A DNA stretch of 64,000 bases from assembly GCA_900169235.1 (NCBI GenBank), contig FWCC01000207.1:1-64000 (forward strand). The letters are read 5' to 3'. The first letter of the stretch is position 1, and every line of letters starts with the position of its first letter. The notes beneath the pieces were generated by a model that was not told where the DNA came from, made no database searches, and was given only the letters and a program-made list of their open reading frames with translations. The position numbers and the translations under genes are program-made. Source of the DNA: Zarea fungicola (Eukaryota; Ascomycota; Sordariomycetes; Hypocreales; Cordycipitaceae). Of this stretch, positions 11,040-24,200 are shown piece by piece.

Positions 11040-12476
11040 TACGGCGTCGATTGGGGACTTGCACAACCTTATATACTGGTGGGTTTGGCTTTTATCTTGT
11101 TCGAAGCACAATAAAATTCAGTAATAACTACTATTCATCGTTTTATTAGTCTCTTTAGAGCTTGAATAAACATCATTCTGTACTTTCTCTGATTAGGAAG
11201 TACCACACATTGCAGTGTAGCTTTCACACTGTCCTTTGCATTTGACAGCTTGGGGGCGCTTGTGCGGGGTTAAAAACTCATAGTAAAGAAGGCTTTCTGC
11301 TAGTTAGTTTGGTCGATTCTTGCCATATCCGGTACAACTACCACTTCCGGGCCTTCCATAGCTGAACCATGGTAAACCAAATGGCGACCAGCCACCGTCC
11401 AAGTGCCACCAGCGAGTGCTAGCTAGCTTTGGTCTCAGCTGCGTGTCAGCCGCCCCGGGAAGTGAAGCAGGCCGCCTTTATCCGCAGCCGAATATTGTAA
11501 GTTTCCAATCACCACAGGACTAACCACTAGCCACTGTAAGGTATTATAACGGTATTGCGTGAAGCGGGCCTTTGGCACACCGGCCATATCTTATAGATTT
11601 GCTTGAGCAACGGAATTGCTGGAAATAATCAACGCTACCTAGGAGTGAAAATAGGAAACAGGACCTTGCAGTTGGCCATCGCTATCGCCAAGTATAATGC
11701 AATAAGAGACAAATTCCGTCAGTGGATTGCAATACTCGCCAGCTAAATTTTACAACGCCCTTTAGTTATATGTCGGAAGCTCGTCACTGCAGAAATCACG
11801 TCAGCATGACTCTTGGCTAAGTTGTGGTTGTTTTAAATACCTTTTTTACTTCGCTTGCAGCAATTTTTTTTTTTTTTTTTTAGCTTAGAATGAAAAAGAG
11901 TATTCAAAACTATTTACAGAGTAGAATTAGATTATGTATATGAAGTTATAAAGCCAAAGCTATATAGATTATTTGGCTTATTGCCACATTCTTACGGAGT
12001 ACTATTAGTATACATAGTAGGAAGTGGATAACAATTAAAAGATTGATCTCTCTAATTTCTTGATAGGGCACTGGTTTTATGGCCCTTCTGGCCGCCACAT
12101 GTGACAACCTGGGCTGTTCTAGGCATCATCATGGTAAATCTGTCTGGCCAGTCGGCGTCTTGCGAGTTGGCTGATACATCTCAAAAAAGGAGGTACAGGA
12201 ACCCTTAAGTTTTAAAAGAAAATCATTAAATATAGGTAATAAAATGAATATGTGAGGGCAAAAGAACAACAGCGCGTAAAGACTCTGGCGTAATCATTCA
12301 CCTGTAATTCTGGCTTACAATGTCACTTATTTCCCCGCTCAGCCTCACGGGCCGTGCCGCTCAGTTTCCTCAACCAAGCCGATCTCAGTATACCGATGAC
12401 CAATGCACACAACCTGACGCGAAGAAGTATCTCAGAATTTTGAGTGATTTATCTCATTCGACAACCCTTCGCCAGG
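11040..12476. other. Intergenic between divergent catalase and NLR genes
   Basis: Contains promoters for both flanking genes. A run of 18 T lies at 11864-11881, followed by AT-rich sequence to about 12060. No coding signal is supported. Confidence 0.5.
11068..11075 (-). promoter_or_regulatory. TATA box of the catalase gene
   Basis: Minus strand reads TATATAAG only about 30 bases upstream of the first ATG (11039). This makes the second in-frame ATG at 11024 a credible start. Confidence 0.5.
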
Positions 12477-15400
12477 ATGGTAGCATGCGCTGATGAGAGG
12501 ATTCTGGCGGACAACGCCTCTATAGAGACAAAAGTCGATGACAGTCCTTGCTCAGCTGACCCTGCTCCCAATAACTGGGCTATCGCAATAGAAGCTCTGG
12601 ATGGAGGGGAGAAGGAGCTACTGCTGTCGCTACTCGACGAGACTTGTTCTCCACTGAATGCTGTCAAAGATGTCCTAGCAGCCACTGAGCAGCGCAAAGC
12701 CGAGTGCTTGAAGAAGCGATGGAAAGTAAAAATAAATGGTCGCGACCTTGTAGTCCGCGACATACTGGATAAGATCTCGAGTTGGGCGACTAAATTTCTT
12801 GTGAGAATAAGAAAATAAACTGACACGGACCATCACTGACCCCAGTGCAGAAAATTGGCGATACGCTTGTCCAGATTGACCCTTTGCACTCTGCGGCTCC
12901 ATGGGCTGCTATACGACTTATTGTCCAGACAGCTGTAAACGATTTTGAGACTTTTGGGTTCGTCTTGAATTCCATAGAAAGGTTGACGAATCATATCTCA
13001 ATGTGTGCCATTTTTGAGCTGCAATACCTGCAGCCAGAACACCAAAAGTAGGTACAGGCCGTCGCTGGTTTTTTTACGCTTGCTAATGTACCGCGGACTC
13101 GCTGTCCATGATGACTTGATGCGGACAATGCTAGATCTTTACACTAAAATTCTCGGATATCTGTGCATGACAATCCGCTACTACAAACTTGGGACAGTCA
13201 GCAGGCATCTCAAGTCCATAGTGACATCGAAGGCCGACATGGAAGAGAAATACAAGCCGATTAATGACTCCCAGATCCTCATCGACAAGTATACTCGTCT
13301 AGCCGAGGCGCAAAAAATGAGCATGATTCTCGACACCGTCACAGAGCTCTATGAACGGGACAAGGCTGTTGACCTGGAAAAGGCCATCCATGAGCTTCGT
13401 GGACCCATTGCCAGGGCCGCCAATCAGTTGGATGAAATAAACGACGGACTGGCTCGAGAAACCCGCGTGCGCATTCTCAAAGCGATTTCTACCATAGCAT
13501 ACCCACAGCATCACAAAACGGCCCGAAAGGGTAGACTGGAAGGCTCCGGCAGTTGGCTATTGCAAAAACCTGCCTTTAAACAGTGGCGGTGTGACAGTTC
13601 CTCGTCGGTTCTCTGGCTTCATGGCATACCGGGCTCTGGAAAAACAAAACTCACATCTCTCATCGTAGATGAGCTACTTGAGGGAAATAAGATTGCCTAC
13701 TTCTACTGTATGCGAACACCCGCAGAGCCATACCGCGGTGAGTGCGACAAGATTCTAGCGAGTTTAGTGCGGCAGCTGGCCAGTTTGCGACCCAATACTC
13801 CGATTTTGCAGGCTGTCGTGGATCAGTACCAGGATGCCATCGATGGGCTTGCCGAGTTTGAGGACCAGGCTTGGACCGTGGAAGAGTCCGAAACCGTTTT
13901 ACGTGCGCTTCTTGTTGAATACCCAGCAGTAACCATCGTAATTGATGCGCTTGATGAGGTACAATTTGAGGATCGTCAGGTTCTTCTGAATATTCTGGCT
14001 CGTTTGATGAAAGATGCACCGAATCTGCTTAAAATCTTCATCTCAAGCAGAGATAATTACGACATTGTCCTGCAGCTGGCGGGCTCACCAAACATTTACA
14101 TTGATGCCGACGAAAATGCCGCTGATATTGCTAAATTTATGTAAGAGAGCTCACGAGTTCAAGCAACGGCTGAAATAACCCGACTGACCGAAACAGTGAG
14201 GATCGCCTCGATAATGCTAGACTTCTCCATGGAAAACTCTCCGACGATCTTCGACGTAAAATTGTCAAAGTTCTTACAAGGGATGCCCGCGGAATGTACA
14301 GAAACCTGGCTCTATAATTTTACCAATATCTGACGGGTTACAGGTTCCGCTGGGTTGAGTTGCAAATCCAGTCCCTCGCGCCGTTGAAAGTGTCGGCAGA
14401 CATTCTCGACCGGCTTGGCAAGCTGCCGCCAACACTGGAAGGCTCATATTGGGAGTTGTACCAAATAATTCTCAACTCCGGAAAGCACGCATCGCAACTG
14501 GCTATCTTTACTTTTCAATGGCTGCTTTATGCAAAAATGACTGTTCAAGCTGACGGGTTCGCCTCAATTGCATCCGCTGCGTTCTCGGCGGCAAACGAGC
14601 ACGCGACCACGATAATTACGAGCGGTGAGATTATTGATGTTTGCGCCAACCTGATAGTATTGAGAAATGACGCATTTGAGCTGGCTCATTTGTCAGTGCG
14701 CGAGTTTCTTGAGGCGCTGCCGGAGCGGAAAGTCGATGTAATGCAGCCAGAAAAGGGTAACGAAGCCTTGGCCGTTGCATGTCTTCGGTTTTTTGACGAA
14801 CAAACGAGAGCAGAACTGTCAAAACCTGATAAGAAGCTAATAATAATAACGGACCATGGCAATACAATCTCCAACAACACAAAAACTGTCGATGGAGCTG
14901 ATGGAGAAAAAGACGCCGTGTCAGTCGGCGAAACTGCAGCTGATGCCGCCCCATCCGATGGTCTTGACAACACGGAAATGGACGAAACAGAAGCAGCAGA
15001 AGACTTTGGACTGGATTCTGACAGTGAAAATATCAAGGTGGATCTCAGAAGCATCGAGGAGCAGATCGCCCAAGGTTTTGCTGATCGGGGTAAGAAGACG
15101 GCGATATCCTACGCGTGTACCCACTGGCCAATTCATGCATCCAACAGCGGCTCACTTAGAAAGGAAATGCCGCTGTTAGGCCTCATTAACAAGTTGCTCA
15201 TCACCGAAAACGATCCTCGTAGAGTGACGCAAGCTTACACCATATGGTGCATTTTCGCCAGATTGATGCCAGAGGCCGCTGATATCATGAAAGCAGCAGA
15301 GGCGCCGCCCAGCCCGATATGGATGGCATGCTTGTTTGACTGGGCAGAAACTGCAGAAATGATATACAGGCTCAATAAATACGACGGCATAAACGACACA

Positions 15401-16378
15401 CGTGAGGGACAGACGCCTTTGGTATACTCAGTCGTCAAGGGTAGCGTCAGACTAACCGAGACCATTATAAGATACGGCGGCAATGAGCTTCTCACATCGC
15501 AAATCACGCACGCGGCAGAGGCTCTCTTGGTCGTTGCAGCCAAGGCAAAAGATGAAGATATGGTCTCCTTTCTTCTGGGCGAGGAACATGGCGGCCTGTA
15601 CATTGAAGCCGAGGCCCTCCGCGTTACTGCCGGCCTTGGCTACTGCAACATAATGAACATTCTTATCAATCACGATAAAAAAGTTATTCAGTACGGAGGA
15701 TTCAGTGCTCTGTCCTCGGCATGCCGCAATGGCGCACTGCCGGCCGTTGAAGTGCTGCTGGCAGCCGGAGCCCCGACAGCCCGAGGCGGTGCTCTGGTTG
15801 CCGCGGCGTTGGCACAAGGGCACCACGAAATCACCAAGCTTCTCCTGGAGCGCGGAATTGGTCTCGAGGACTTGTCTCGTAACCTTGTCCTGGCTATTTC
15901 TCAAGGCGACGAGCCCGGAGCACAGATTCTCCGAGACCTCGGTGCGACGCTTGAACCAGACGCGGTCGCGCGTGCCGTCAAGGCTGAGACACCCATGGCC
16001 AGCATCAGGCTCATCAAAGCAGGCTACAATGTCAACGGCCACTTTTTCAGAGAACAATCCACACCACTGCACCTGGCAGCGCGGGCTGGACTAGCTGGCG
16101 TTATTCAGGAGCTGCTGGCTGCCGACGCTGACATGAATGCGCGCGATAGAAGCAACCAGACAGCGCTGCATGTGGCTGCTGCACTGGGACGTCATGAGTG
16201 CAGTGTCTTGTTACTGGATGCAGGGGCTGATGTACTAGCGGAGGATTACGCAAGGAAGATACCACTTGACGTAGCCGAGGGTAAAGAGCACAGGGCGGTA
16301 GCTAATCTTATACGGAGTCGCATGGAAGCGATGCTTGAGGATTTACAAAAAGGAATCAGAGCAAGACAAGTCTCATAA
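12477..16378 (+). CDS. NACHT-ankyrin NLR (STAND) protein, one unresolved frame change
   Basis: Proposed exons: 12477-12800, 12851-13047, then a frame change, about 13058-14140, 14197-14295 and 14344-16378. The N-terminal part (to about 13500) looks like the NWD NACHT-NTPase N-terminal domain (AIFELQYL, then LDLYTKILGYL). The NACHT NTPase has Walker A GIPGSGKT at 13624-13647 and Walker B VTIVIDALDE at 13929-13958. A helical or winged region follows, then an acidic linker. From about 15400 to 16330 there are degenerate ankyrin repeats, the clearest being TPLHLAARAGLAGVIQELL and TALHVAAALGRHECSVLLL. Such proteins act in fungal non-self recognition and cell-death signalling. No effector domain such as HET or HeLo is visible. 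Between 13048 and 13134 the frame shifts, and no normal-length GT..AG intron fits. The gene may be decayed there. Confidence 0.82.
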
Positions 16379-17035
16379 GCCACTCATAGTGCTAGGGACG
16401 AAGTCACTTTTGTCGCAGGCGCAAATGAGTCTAAGAATCGGTCGGCAGCACAGCTATCCGGATCATAGCTCCAGCTCCGGAGCTACTAAATAACTATTTG
16501 GTTACCAGTAGTATAAATAGTATGTAACTATATTATATGTACAAACTATATAAATTAGATAACTATGTGATAGTAAGTGATTCTTAGACTATGATCTACA
16601 TTGCAATCACTGAGCTTAGCAACAGCTAAGCTAAGTTGAATTGATTTCTGCAACTGTCGATATTGCGGCGTGAGAGGCGAACGGATTGGTGCACGAGAAG
16701 TCCAAATTGCTTAAATCGAGGCAGATCTATTAAACTCTTGCCAAAATACAAGGCGCATTGCGGTTAACAGCGGATGCGCATGGACAGCAATAAAGGCAGA
16801 CGGACTATTAAGGCTGCTTGATTAAGTCATTTGTTGACCAACTACCAACACAACAACGCCCCGCGCCAAGACATTGCTTGATCCTATTCACGACTCGTCA
16901 TCTCGCTTCCTTCGCCAGGTGTCCCACCCAGCATGCCCATCCAAAACCCCGCGCGACATTTCCGATACTCCAGTTTACAATGCCGCGGTTTCTGGATGAG
17001 GGCGACGCCGCGTGCAAAATCTACCGTATTGCCTA
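16379..17035. other. Intergenic, AT-rich
   Basis: Lies between the convergent 3' ends of the NLR gene and the small secreted protein. The part at 16490-16580 is strongly AT-rich. No gene seen. Confidence 0.5.
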
Positions 17036-17351
17036 CTAGACGGCCCCAGTAGCCTTATCAGTAACGCCATTAGCGGTTTCTGCAACACTTTTACCAACGC
17101 CGTTACCGAGATTTGTAGTATTTCCAGTAGCTTTCGCAACGGTTCCTTCAACATTTCCAGTAGAGCCATTAGCTGTGTCCGTGACGCTTCTAGCAGTGTT
17201 AGGAAGACTGCTGGCGACCTCCTGCCATGTTTTTATCAGTAAATTTATAGAATGTGTCGCAAATGACGGGGTTGCTTACAGCGTGCCGAGGCAGAGTTGG
17301 GAGCGCAAAGCCCAGTCCAGCCATCGTGCAAAGAAGCAGAATGAACTTCAT
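17036..17351 (-). CDS. Small secreted protein with 11-residue repeats
   Basis: Two exons, 17351-17280 and 17221-17036, joined across a 58-base GT..AG intron, encode 85 residues. Residues 1 to about 17 form a signal peptide (MKFILLLCTMAGLGFA). The mature part has no Cys and is rich in Ala, Thr, Asn, Gly and Val. From about residue 37 it falls into four consecutive 11-residue units starting VTDTANGSTGN, VEGTVAKATGN, TTNLGNGVGKS and VAETANGVTDK. Such spacing is typical of amphipathic 11-mer proteins such as LEA and synuclein types; similarity in sequence to those is not claimed. It is probably exported or cell-wall bound. It does not match a family I recognise. The ORF is hidden by the intron. 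Confidence 0.75.
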
Positions 17352-18260
17352 GGTTGTTATCCAGATGATTGGTTTGGAAGTAATTGAATAGATGAAGAGC
17401 GTTGACCTTGCGGAGGAAATTTCCGCGGGTGTAACCTAGTATTTATGCTTCTAGGGGTACATTTTCAGCCGTTGAAATAAGTTGTGATCTATTACCACAA
17501 GACATCGATTCAAAATTGTTTTTTCTCATTAGAACTCCAGTATCGTAATTTTACATGGGCCGAGTCCACGTCTGACTCTGGGAGTACCTTTAACCGTTTC
17601 GCCGCCACGGCCGCCTGTATTTTCTAGCGTAGTCTCAGGGTACGTGGCAAGGTCTTGGTTAGACACGGAATTGTGAGCAGGGTTAATTAAAACGACCGAC
17701 CACTATTCATTTTGTCTAGGACTCGCAAGATAGCTCAGGAATCCATAGCACATGAGGGACCTAATGGTGCCTTGCCAGTGGTCCGCATTGCCAAAAGTTT
17801 CTGGTTAGGGATTTGCCCTACGATGAAAATCATAGCATGTTACTCCTTGCATCATAAATTATTTGTCTAGGTCTGATTCACTTAAGAGATGAATTGAATG
17901 AGACGTGTATCTAGTACGATAAGGAGAAAGAAGCAAAAAAGAAATCTCCATGCTCAGAGAGCGGAAGTATGGCCACGCACTGATGCGAGGAGGTGATCTA
18001 AGACAGTGCCTATGTTCATAACCTGTGCCGGTTATGCGTCCAAATAGCGAAAGGAATTATTACTTCCTCGCTGGGGGGACCTAGAAACTAGTTTAAAGGA
18101 ATTTACACATGAGCACGTCAGTGTACTTTTGTCTCTCTTCCTCAGGATGAAATACTAGCCAGCCAGCCAGGGACCTCCAAACCTGCTTCATCTGCACAAA
18201 CTCAACTTTAGAATCGGTCTGCATGAAGGTTATACTATCAGATAGTGAAAGCAGAGCATC
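17352..18260. other. Intergenic between divergent genes
   Basis: Shared upstream region of the small secreted protein (minus) and the glucan synthase (plus). No gene seen. Confidence 0.5.
17440..17447 (-). promoter_or_regulatory. TATA-like box of the small secreted protein
   Basis: Minus strand reads CATAAATA about 90 bases upstream of the ATG at 17351. Confidence 0.4.
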
Positions 18261-21200
18261 ATGATTTTCCATCAGTTGATCTACAGAATCTGTCTGGGGA
18301 AGTTGTTCCCTTTCCTACTCTTTGGCTGGCTATTGAGTAATGCCAGCTGCCTCAAGTACGATCCTTCTTTCGCAGACTACAATCTTAACAACGCTGAGCA
18401 TGCAACTAATCCCCTCGAATACTATGGAATATGGCCGGCTCATGTTTACGCAGCGTCTCCTGGTAACTGGCGGTTTCCTTTCTATACTGTAATGCTCGAT
18501 CGCTTCGTGAACGGCGACCCTCTCAACGACGACATAAATGGAACTGTATTTGAGCAAGATGCTGCAGGGACGCAACTCCGGTTCGGAGGTGACATATCTG
18601 GCCTTGTAGACTCGCTCGATTACATTCAAGGTATGGGGATCAAGGGATTGTACGTTGCCGGAACACCCTTAATCAATCAGCCTTGGGGTTACGATGCGTA
18701 CTCTCCACTGGACAATACATTATTGGATATGCACTTTGGCAACATTACAGAGTGGAGAGAAGCTGTGGATGAGATCCACAAACGTGGGATGGTATGTTTA
18801 ATAGTCTCTCCATGCCTGCGCCCGGAATCCGTGCGTTTTTATATTGAGCCAACAATCTAGTATATTATCCTTGACAATACAATGGCAACCATGGGGGACT
18901 TGATTGGTTTCAAAGGCTATCTTAACTCGTCGGCCCCATTCAAACCCAAGGAGATGCCCGTTGTTTACAAAACCGGTAGGCACTATCACGACTGGGGTTT
19001 CACCGAGGACTACAACGAAAGCTGTAATCATTTTCCAAGATTATACATGGACAATGGTGAGGAAGTGGGGAAGAGTGTTTATGGTTTGTTTAGTGGATGC
19101 TACAACAGCGACTTTGATCAAGTACAGTCCCTCAGCTTACAACAAATGGTTCCAAGTATTGTTCTTTGCTCTAACCAGTGGTGCCTAGTTTGGTGATACC
19201 GAGGCCTTCGGCAGCATTCCCACTTATCAACGTCAGTTGACCAAGTTCTCCTCAGTCCAAGACAGATTGCGTGAGTGGGTTCCTTCGGTAAATGAGAAGC
19301 TTGCGCACTTTTCGTGCATCCTCATCAAGATGTAAGTTGTAAAACAAAACAAAATAAGCGGAAACGCAGTTGGAGTTACTAACAGTCACTACCATCAAAG
19401 GTTAGATATTGACGGCTTCCGATATGACAAAGCGTTACAAGTCACTGTTGACGCTATGGGCAACTTTTCGAAAAGCATACGCGAGTGTGCACGCTCAGTA
19501 GGAAAAGAAAACTTTTTTCAGCCGGGAGAGGTCACAATTGGCAATAAAATTGGTGCTGTATATGTTGGACGTGGGCGTCAGCCCCGACAGCGGCTCAGCG
19601 ACATTAACGTGGCCGGTAACTTGACCAATTTCACGACACTGGATCTTTTTATTCGCGACCCGGACCACCAAGCACTTGATTCTGTGGCCTTCCACTACTC
19701 TATATACCGCTACTTGGTCATCTTCTTAGGTATAGACGGCGTGGCTCCAGAGGCATTCGATCTGCCCAGTAATTTTGTCGATGCGTGGAAAGAGATACTC
19801 CTGTCAAATGATCTGGTAAATGCCAACACTGGAAAGACGGACCCGCGGCATATGTATGGTGCTGCGAACCAGGATACCTTTCGATGGCCTATTGTTACCT
19901 TGGGTCGTGAACGCAATCTACTTGGACTCTTCATTTCAACGCTGCACTTACCAGGTATTCCTTTACTCTTGTGGGGGGAAGAGCAAGCATTTTACACACT
20001 GGATAACACAGCAAGCAACTATGTGTATGGCCGACAACCGATTGCCCCGGCTCCAGCTTGGCAAACACATGGATGCTACTCTCTCCCAGAGGTCGTGCGT
20101 TACCAAATGCCACTGGAACCGACTCGAATAGCGTGCCACGATGACACCGTCTCAAGGGATCATCGCGATCCGAGCCATCCAATGAGAAATGTTCTCAGAC
20201 ACATGTACTATCTGCGAGACAAGTTCCCGGTTCTACAAGACGGCCTCTTCTTGGAGCAGCTCTCCAATCATACTATGGACATACCTCAGAATGGAAATGC
20301 CGAAGCGGTAACAGTCACAGGACTTTTCAGTATCCTGCGTTATCAGCTCGACGTACAAAACCTCGGTAAAGATACGGTTCCAGTGTGGCTGCTATATTCA
20401 AACAGAAACACGACGTGGACGTACACGTTTAACTGCTCCGACAAAGATACAGCACTCATCTCGCCCTTCGATTCAGGTTCCCGAGTCAGAAACTTGATAT
20501 ATCCTCATCAGGAGAGTGTGCTTGAAGATTCTCCCAAAAGCCTTGGATTCGCTGGACGGGAAGGAATCAATGGTTGCATCGACAGCATCAGCATGAAGCC
20601 TTTTGAGTTTCGCGCTTATGTTCCAGCATCTGAGTTTATTTATCCGCCCGTAATGTTTACTAAGTTCTATCCTGGTCACGATTACAGTATTGAGGCCGAC
20701 ATACCCAAAGTTACTATTCCTATTGAGTTCCAGACTTCTGCCGCTATGGACTGTCAAGCTTTCAAGGATGCCATAAGTTTTAAATCAACTACCGACGATG
20801 GTAGCACTCCTGTAATTGACAAGAACTCTATTGAATGTAGCTCAATTTCCGAGGCCGTTGCCAATTGGAGTAGTGCAATACCATCAGCTTGGTCTTGGAA
20901 AGCAAATCTGATCGGCGTCAGACATGGAGTCCACCAAATTATCGTGGCCAATGCAACAAAAGATGATGGTACATTGGGGCTGGAGAGTACCAACGCGTTT
21001 CTGTTACGTGTCGGTGCCAAGGATAACCCAATTGTGTTCCCGAAGATGGCTGGCTATTCGACGACTCTCCTGCACAGGTCAGACGATGGGTCTATGAAGC
21101 TGTTGCACACGGCCGCTGGTGCAACAAAATTCCGCTACTCTACTAACTGGGAGTCATCTTGGAGTTCCTGGAAGACTTACGAAGCAGAGACGACCATCGA

Positions 21201-24200
21201 CAAGCAGGCTTGGTCTGGTACAGTTGCACAGCGGTGGCAAGGCGAACACGTTGTCGTGCAATATTTCAGCAAGATACTAGGTACTAGCTCGTATAAGGTC
21301 CATGCCGATCTCGATTTCGAAATGCCACGCCGGATCCCGCATATGTCTGCCTTTGGCCCCTTCAACAAATTTGGCTATGATTCTGGCTTATCGAATTCTC
21401 TGCGTCAAATAGGCCATTCGATGTGGCAGTGGCATTACATGGACGAATGGCCAAGTTACTTACAGTTGAGTATTTGGGGTATGAATCCTGACGGAAAACC
21501 TGATCAGACTTTTGTGTATGTCGACACAGATGGGGATTCTATTCTTGAACGACTACCCCCTTCTTCCTTAGCCAACAACTGCCTTAACATCACACAAGCA
21601 CCAGTACGGCCCTACTTAGCCTACCGAATCATCTTAAACGACGAAAATATGAGCTACCAGCTTGTCCCTCAGGGTAACATGTGGATACAACTTCTGCTCT
21701 TTCTTATTCTTTTCTGCTCGCCGGTCCTGGGCGGTATTTTAGCCACACAAATCTTCAAACACTCCTTCTATAGGATCAAGTTAAATCGGCAGGGCCAGCA
21801 TAATAAGTATAAGTCTAAGGGTCGTTTTCCGAAACGGAAAGTCACGTCCGATAGCACTACGGGAGTCGAGCTCCCCAAGGCGGCGAGTCCTGCGCGAACG
21901 GTGACCACAGGGTCTTCTGCAGGGGCTAATGAGTCAACGAAATGTAGAGTCTTAATAGCGACAATGGAGTACAACATCAATGACTGGGATATTAAGGTTA
22001 AGATAGGTGGCCTGGGGGTAATGGCAGAGGTGACAAGCAATGCTCTTTCCCCGCAGGAATTGATCTGGGTAGTGCCATGCGTTGGCGACATCGCCTATCC
22101 AGTCGATACGCCTGCGGAAAGTATGCTTGTCACCATATTGAGACATGTGTACAAGATCAATGTGCAATACCACAAGACGGAGAACAATACATTCATATTG
22201 CTGGATGCACCAATGTTTAGGAAGCAGACCAAGACAATGCCGTACCCGGCACGCATGGATGATTTAGAGAGTGCCATCCACTACTCAGCCTGGTAAGTAT
22301 AGCCTAAGGCATCGTCAAGTTGAAATATCTTAACAGCCGTCGAAGGAATCAATGTATTGCCGAAGCTATCAAGCGATTCACGCCTGACATATATCACATG
22401 AATGATTATCATGGCGCTGCAGCACTGCTGCATCTCCTCCCTCACACAGTTCCGGTAGCTCTTTCCCTTCATAATGCTGAGTTCCAGGGAATGTGGCCGA
22501 TGAGGACTGCTGAGGAGCGAAACGAAGTGTGCGAGATTTTCAACCTCAAACCCGAAATCGTGAAGAAATTCTGTCAATATGGCCCTGGTATTTTCCACTT
22601 ACTTATTTGACGCAGAAGAATATGTGCTGATCATAGTCGCCCAGTTTTCAATCTTCTCAACGCTGGCTCTAGCTATATACGCATCTATCAGAAAGGGTTC
22701 GGTGCCGTTGCTGTCTCGGAGGAATATGGTCATCGGTCATTCTCCCGTTATCCCATTTTATGGGGTCTGCCAAAAATCGGCCAACTACCGAATCCTGATC
22801 CCATGGATAGGCTTTCATGGGATAGGACCCAATCAACTGCCAATCCCAGCATCCAAATCGACCAAAACTATGAGTTCAGCCGAGGGCAGCTCAGAGAAGA
22901 AGCACAGCGCTGGGCCGGCTTACAAATAATGCCGGAGGCCGAATTGTTTGTCTTTGTTGGACGGTGGTCCATGCAGAAAGGCGTAAGCATTTCCACTTTC
23001 AGTTCCGCCATTTTTCTTTCTTTTTGAATGGAGTCTAACAAAAGCTTTTGGAAGATTGACCTCATCGCGGACATCTTCCCGTGGGTTCTCGAGCGGTATC
23101 CTGAAACGCAGCTTATTTGTGTTGGCCCTGTTGTAGACCTCTATGGTCGCTTTGCTGCACTGAAATTAGAAAGAATCGCGGAAATGTATCCAGGACGCGT
23201 GTGCAGCAAGCCAAAATTTACAGCTCTTCCTCCCTATATCTTTGGCGGCGCAGAATTTGTTCTGATACCATCACGAGATGAGCCGTTTGGTTTAGTCTCT
23301 ATCGAATTCGGAAGGAAAGGGACCTTGGGCATTGGTGCCAAAGTCGGCGGGCTAGGACAAATGCCCGGCTGGTGGTACACTGTTGAATCGACAAGAACTG
23401 TGAGATATTTGCCTTGCTCAATTCCTATTTCGAGCCATTCTTCTGACAATTAACTAGGCTTTTCTCCTGCAGCAATTTAAGAATGCTATTAAATCTGCAC
23501 TTGGGACGAATCAGGCTGTAAGAGCTCAAATGCGAGCATGGTCCGCCAAACAGCGTTTCCCTATTGCGGAATGGCTGCAGAAGCTCAAGAAGCTACATGG
23601 GGATGCCATCGAAATACATATGAAATTGAACGGAGCCACAGCGAAGCAATCGAAGGCTTTAACGGCACCAAGCCACAGCGACGACAGTTTGGTGTGGCCA
23701 CATAAAATGAGTACCGATGCGAAGTTTCTAAGCTGGGACGAGGTTGTGGGCAGCCGACGAGACTTCAAATTGCAAAATACGAATCCTTTCTTCACTGATC
23801 CCAGGGGTGATTACTACCGAAACTTGGGGAAAGCTCTGGAGAACCTGACAGCAAAGAACTCAGTTTCTGAGCTTTGCCTAGAGCCCTACTTGGTTAAGAG
23901 TGAAAAGGAATGGGTTAATATGTATTTGGATGCCAAGCTCGGACGCTCTCGCCCCATCTTATCCGAGAAGCCCTCTTCAATTGGTTCCTTACCTTCAAGG
24001 AGGAAACTGCATCCTACACGAAAGCTGACGTCTGCAATTAACTTCACGCTGCTATTCAAGCGCGACCACGGCTTATTCGATAGAAAGTCCAAGCCATTGA
24101 CGACTATGGCAGTAGAGGATGTCGATACTAGGCATTGCAGCAGCTTAGTATGCGCACAGTTGCGGGACAATAATAACAGCCAGTTTGAAATACCAAAATG

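Noticed and set aside
16818..17039. Plus-strand frame of 73 codons near the small secreted protein
   Set aside because: No features, and it runs into the 3' end of the better supported minus-strand gene.
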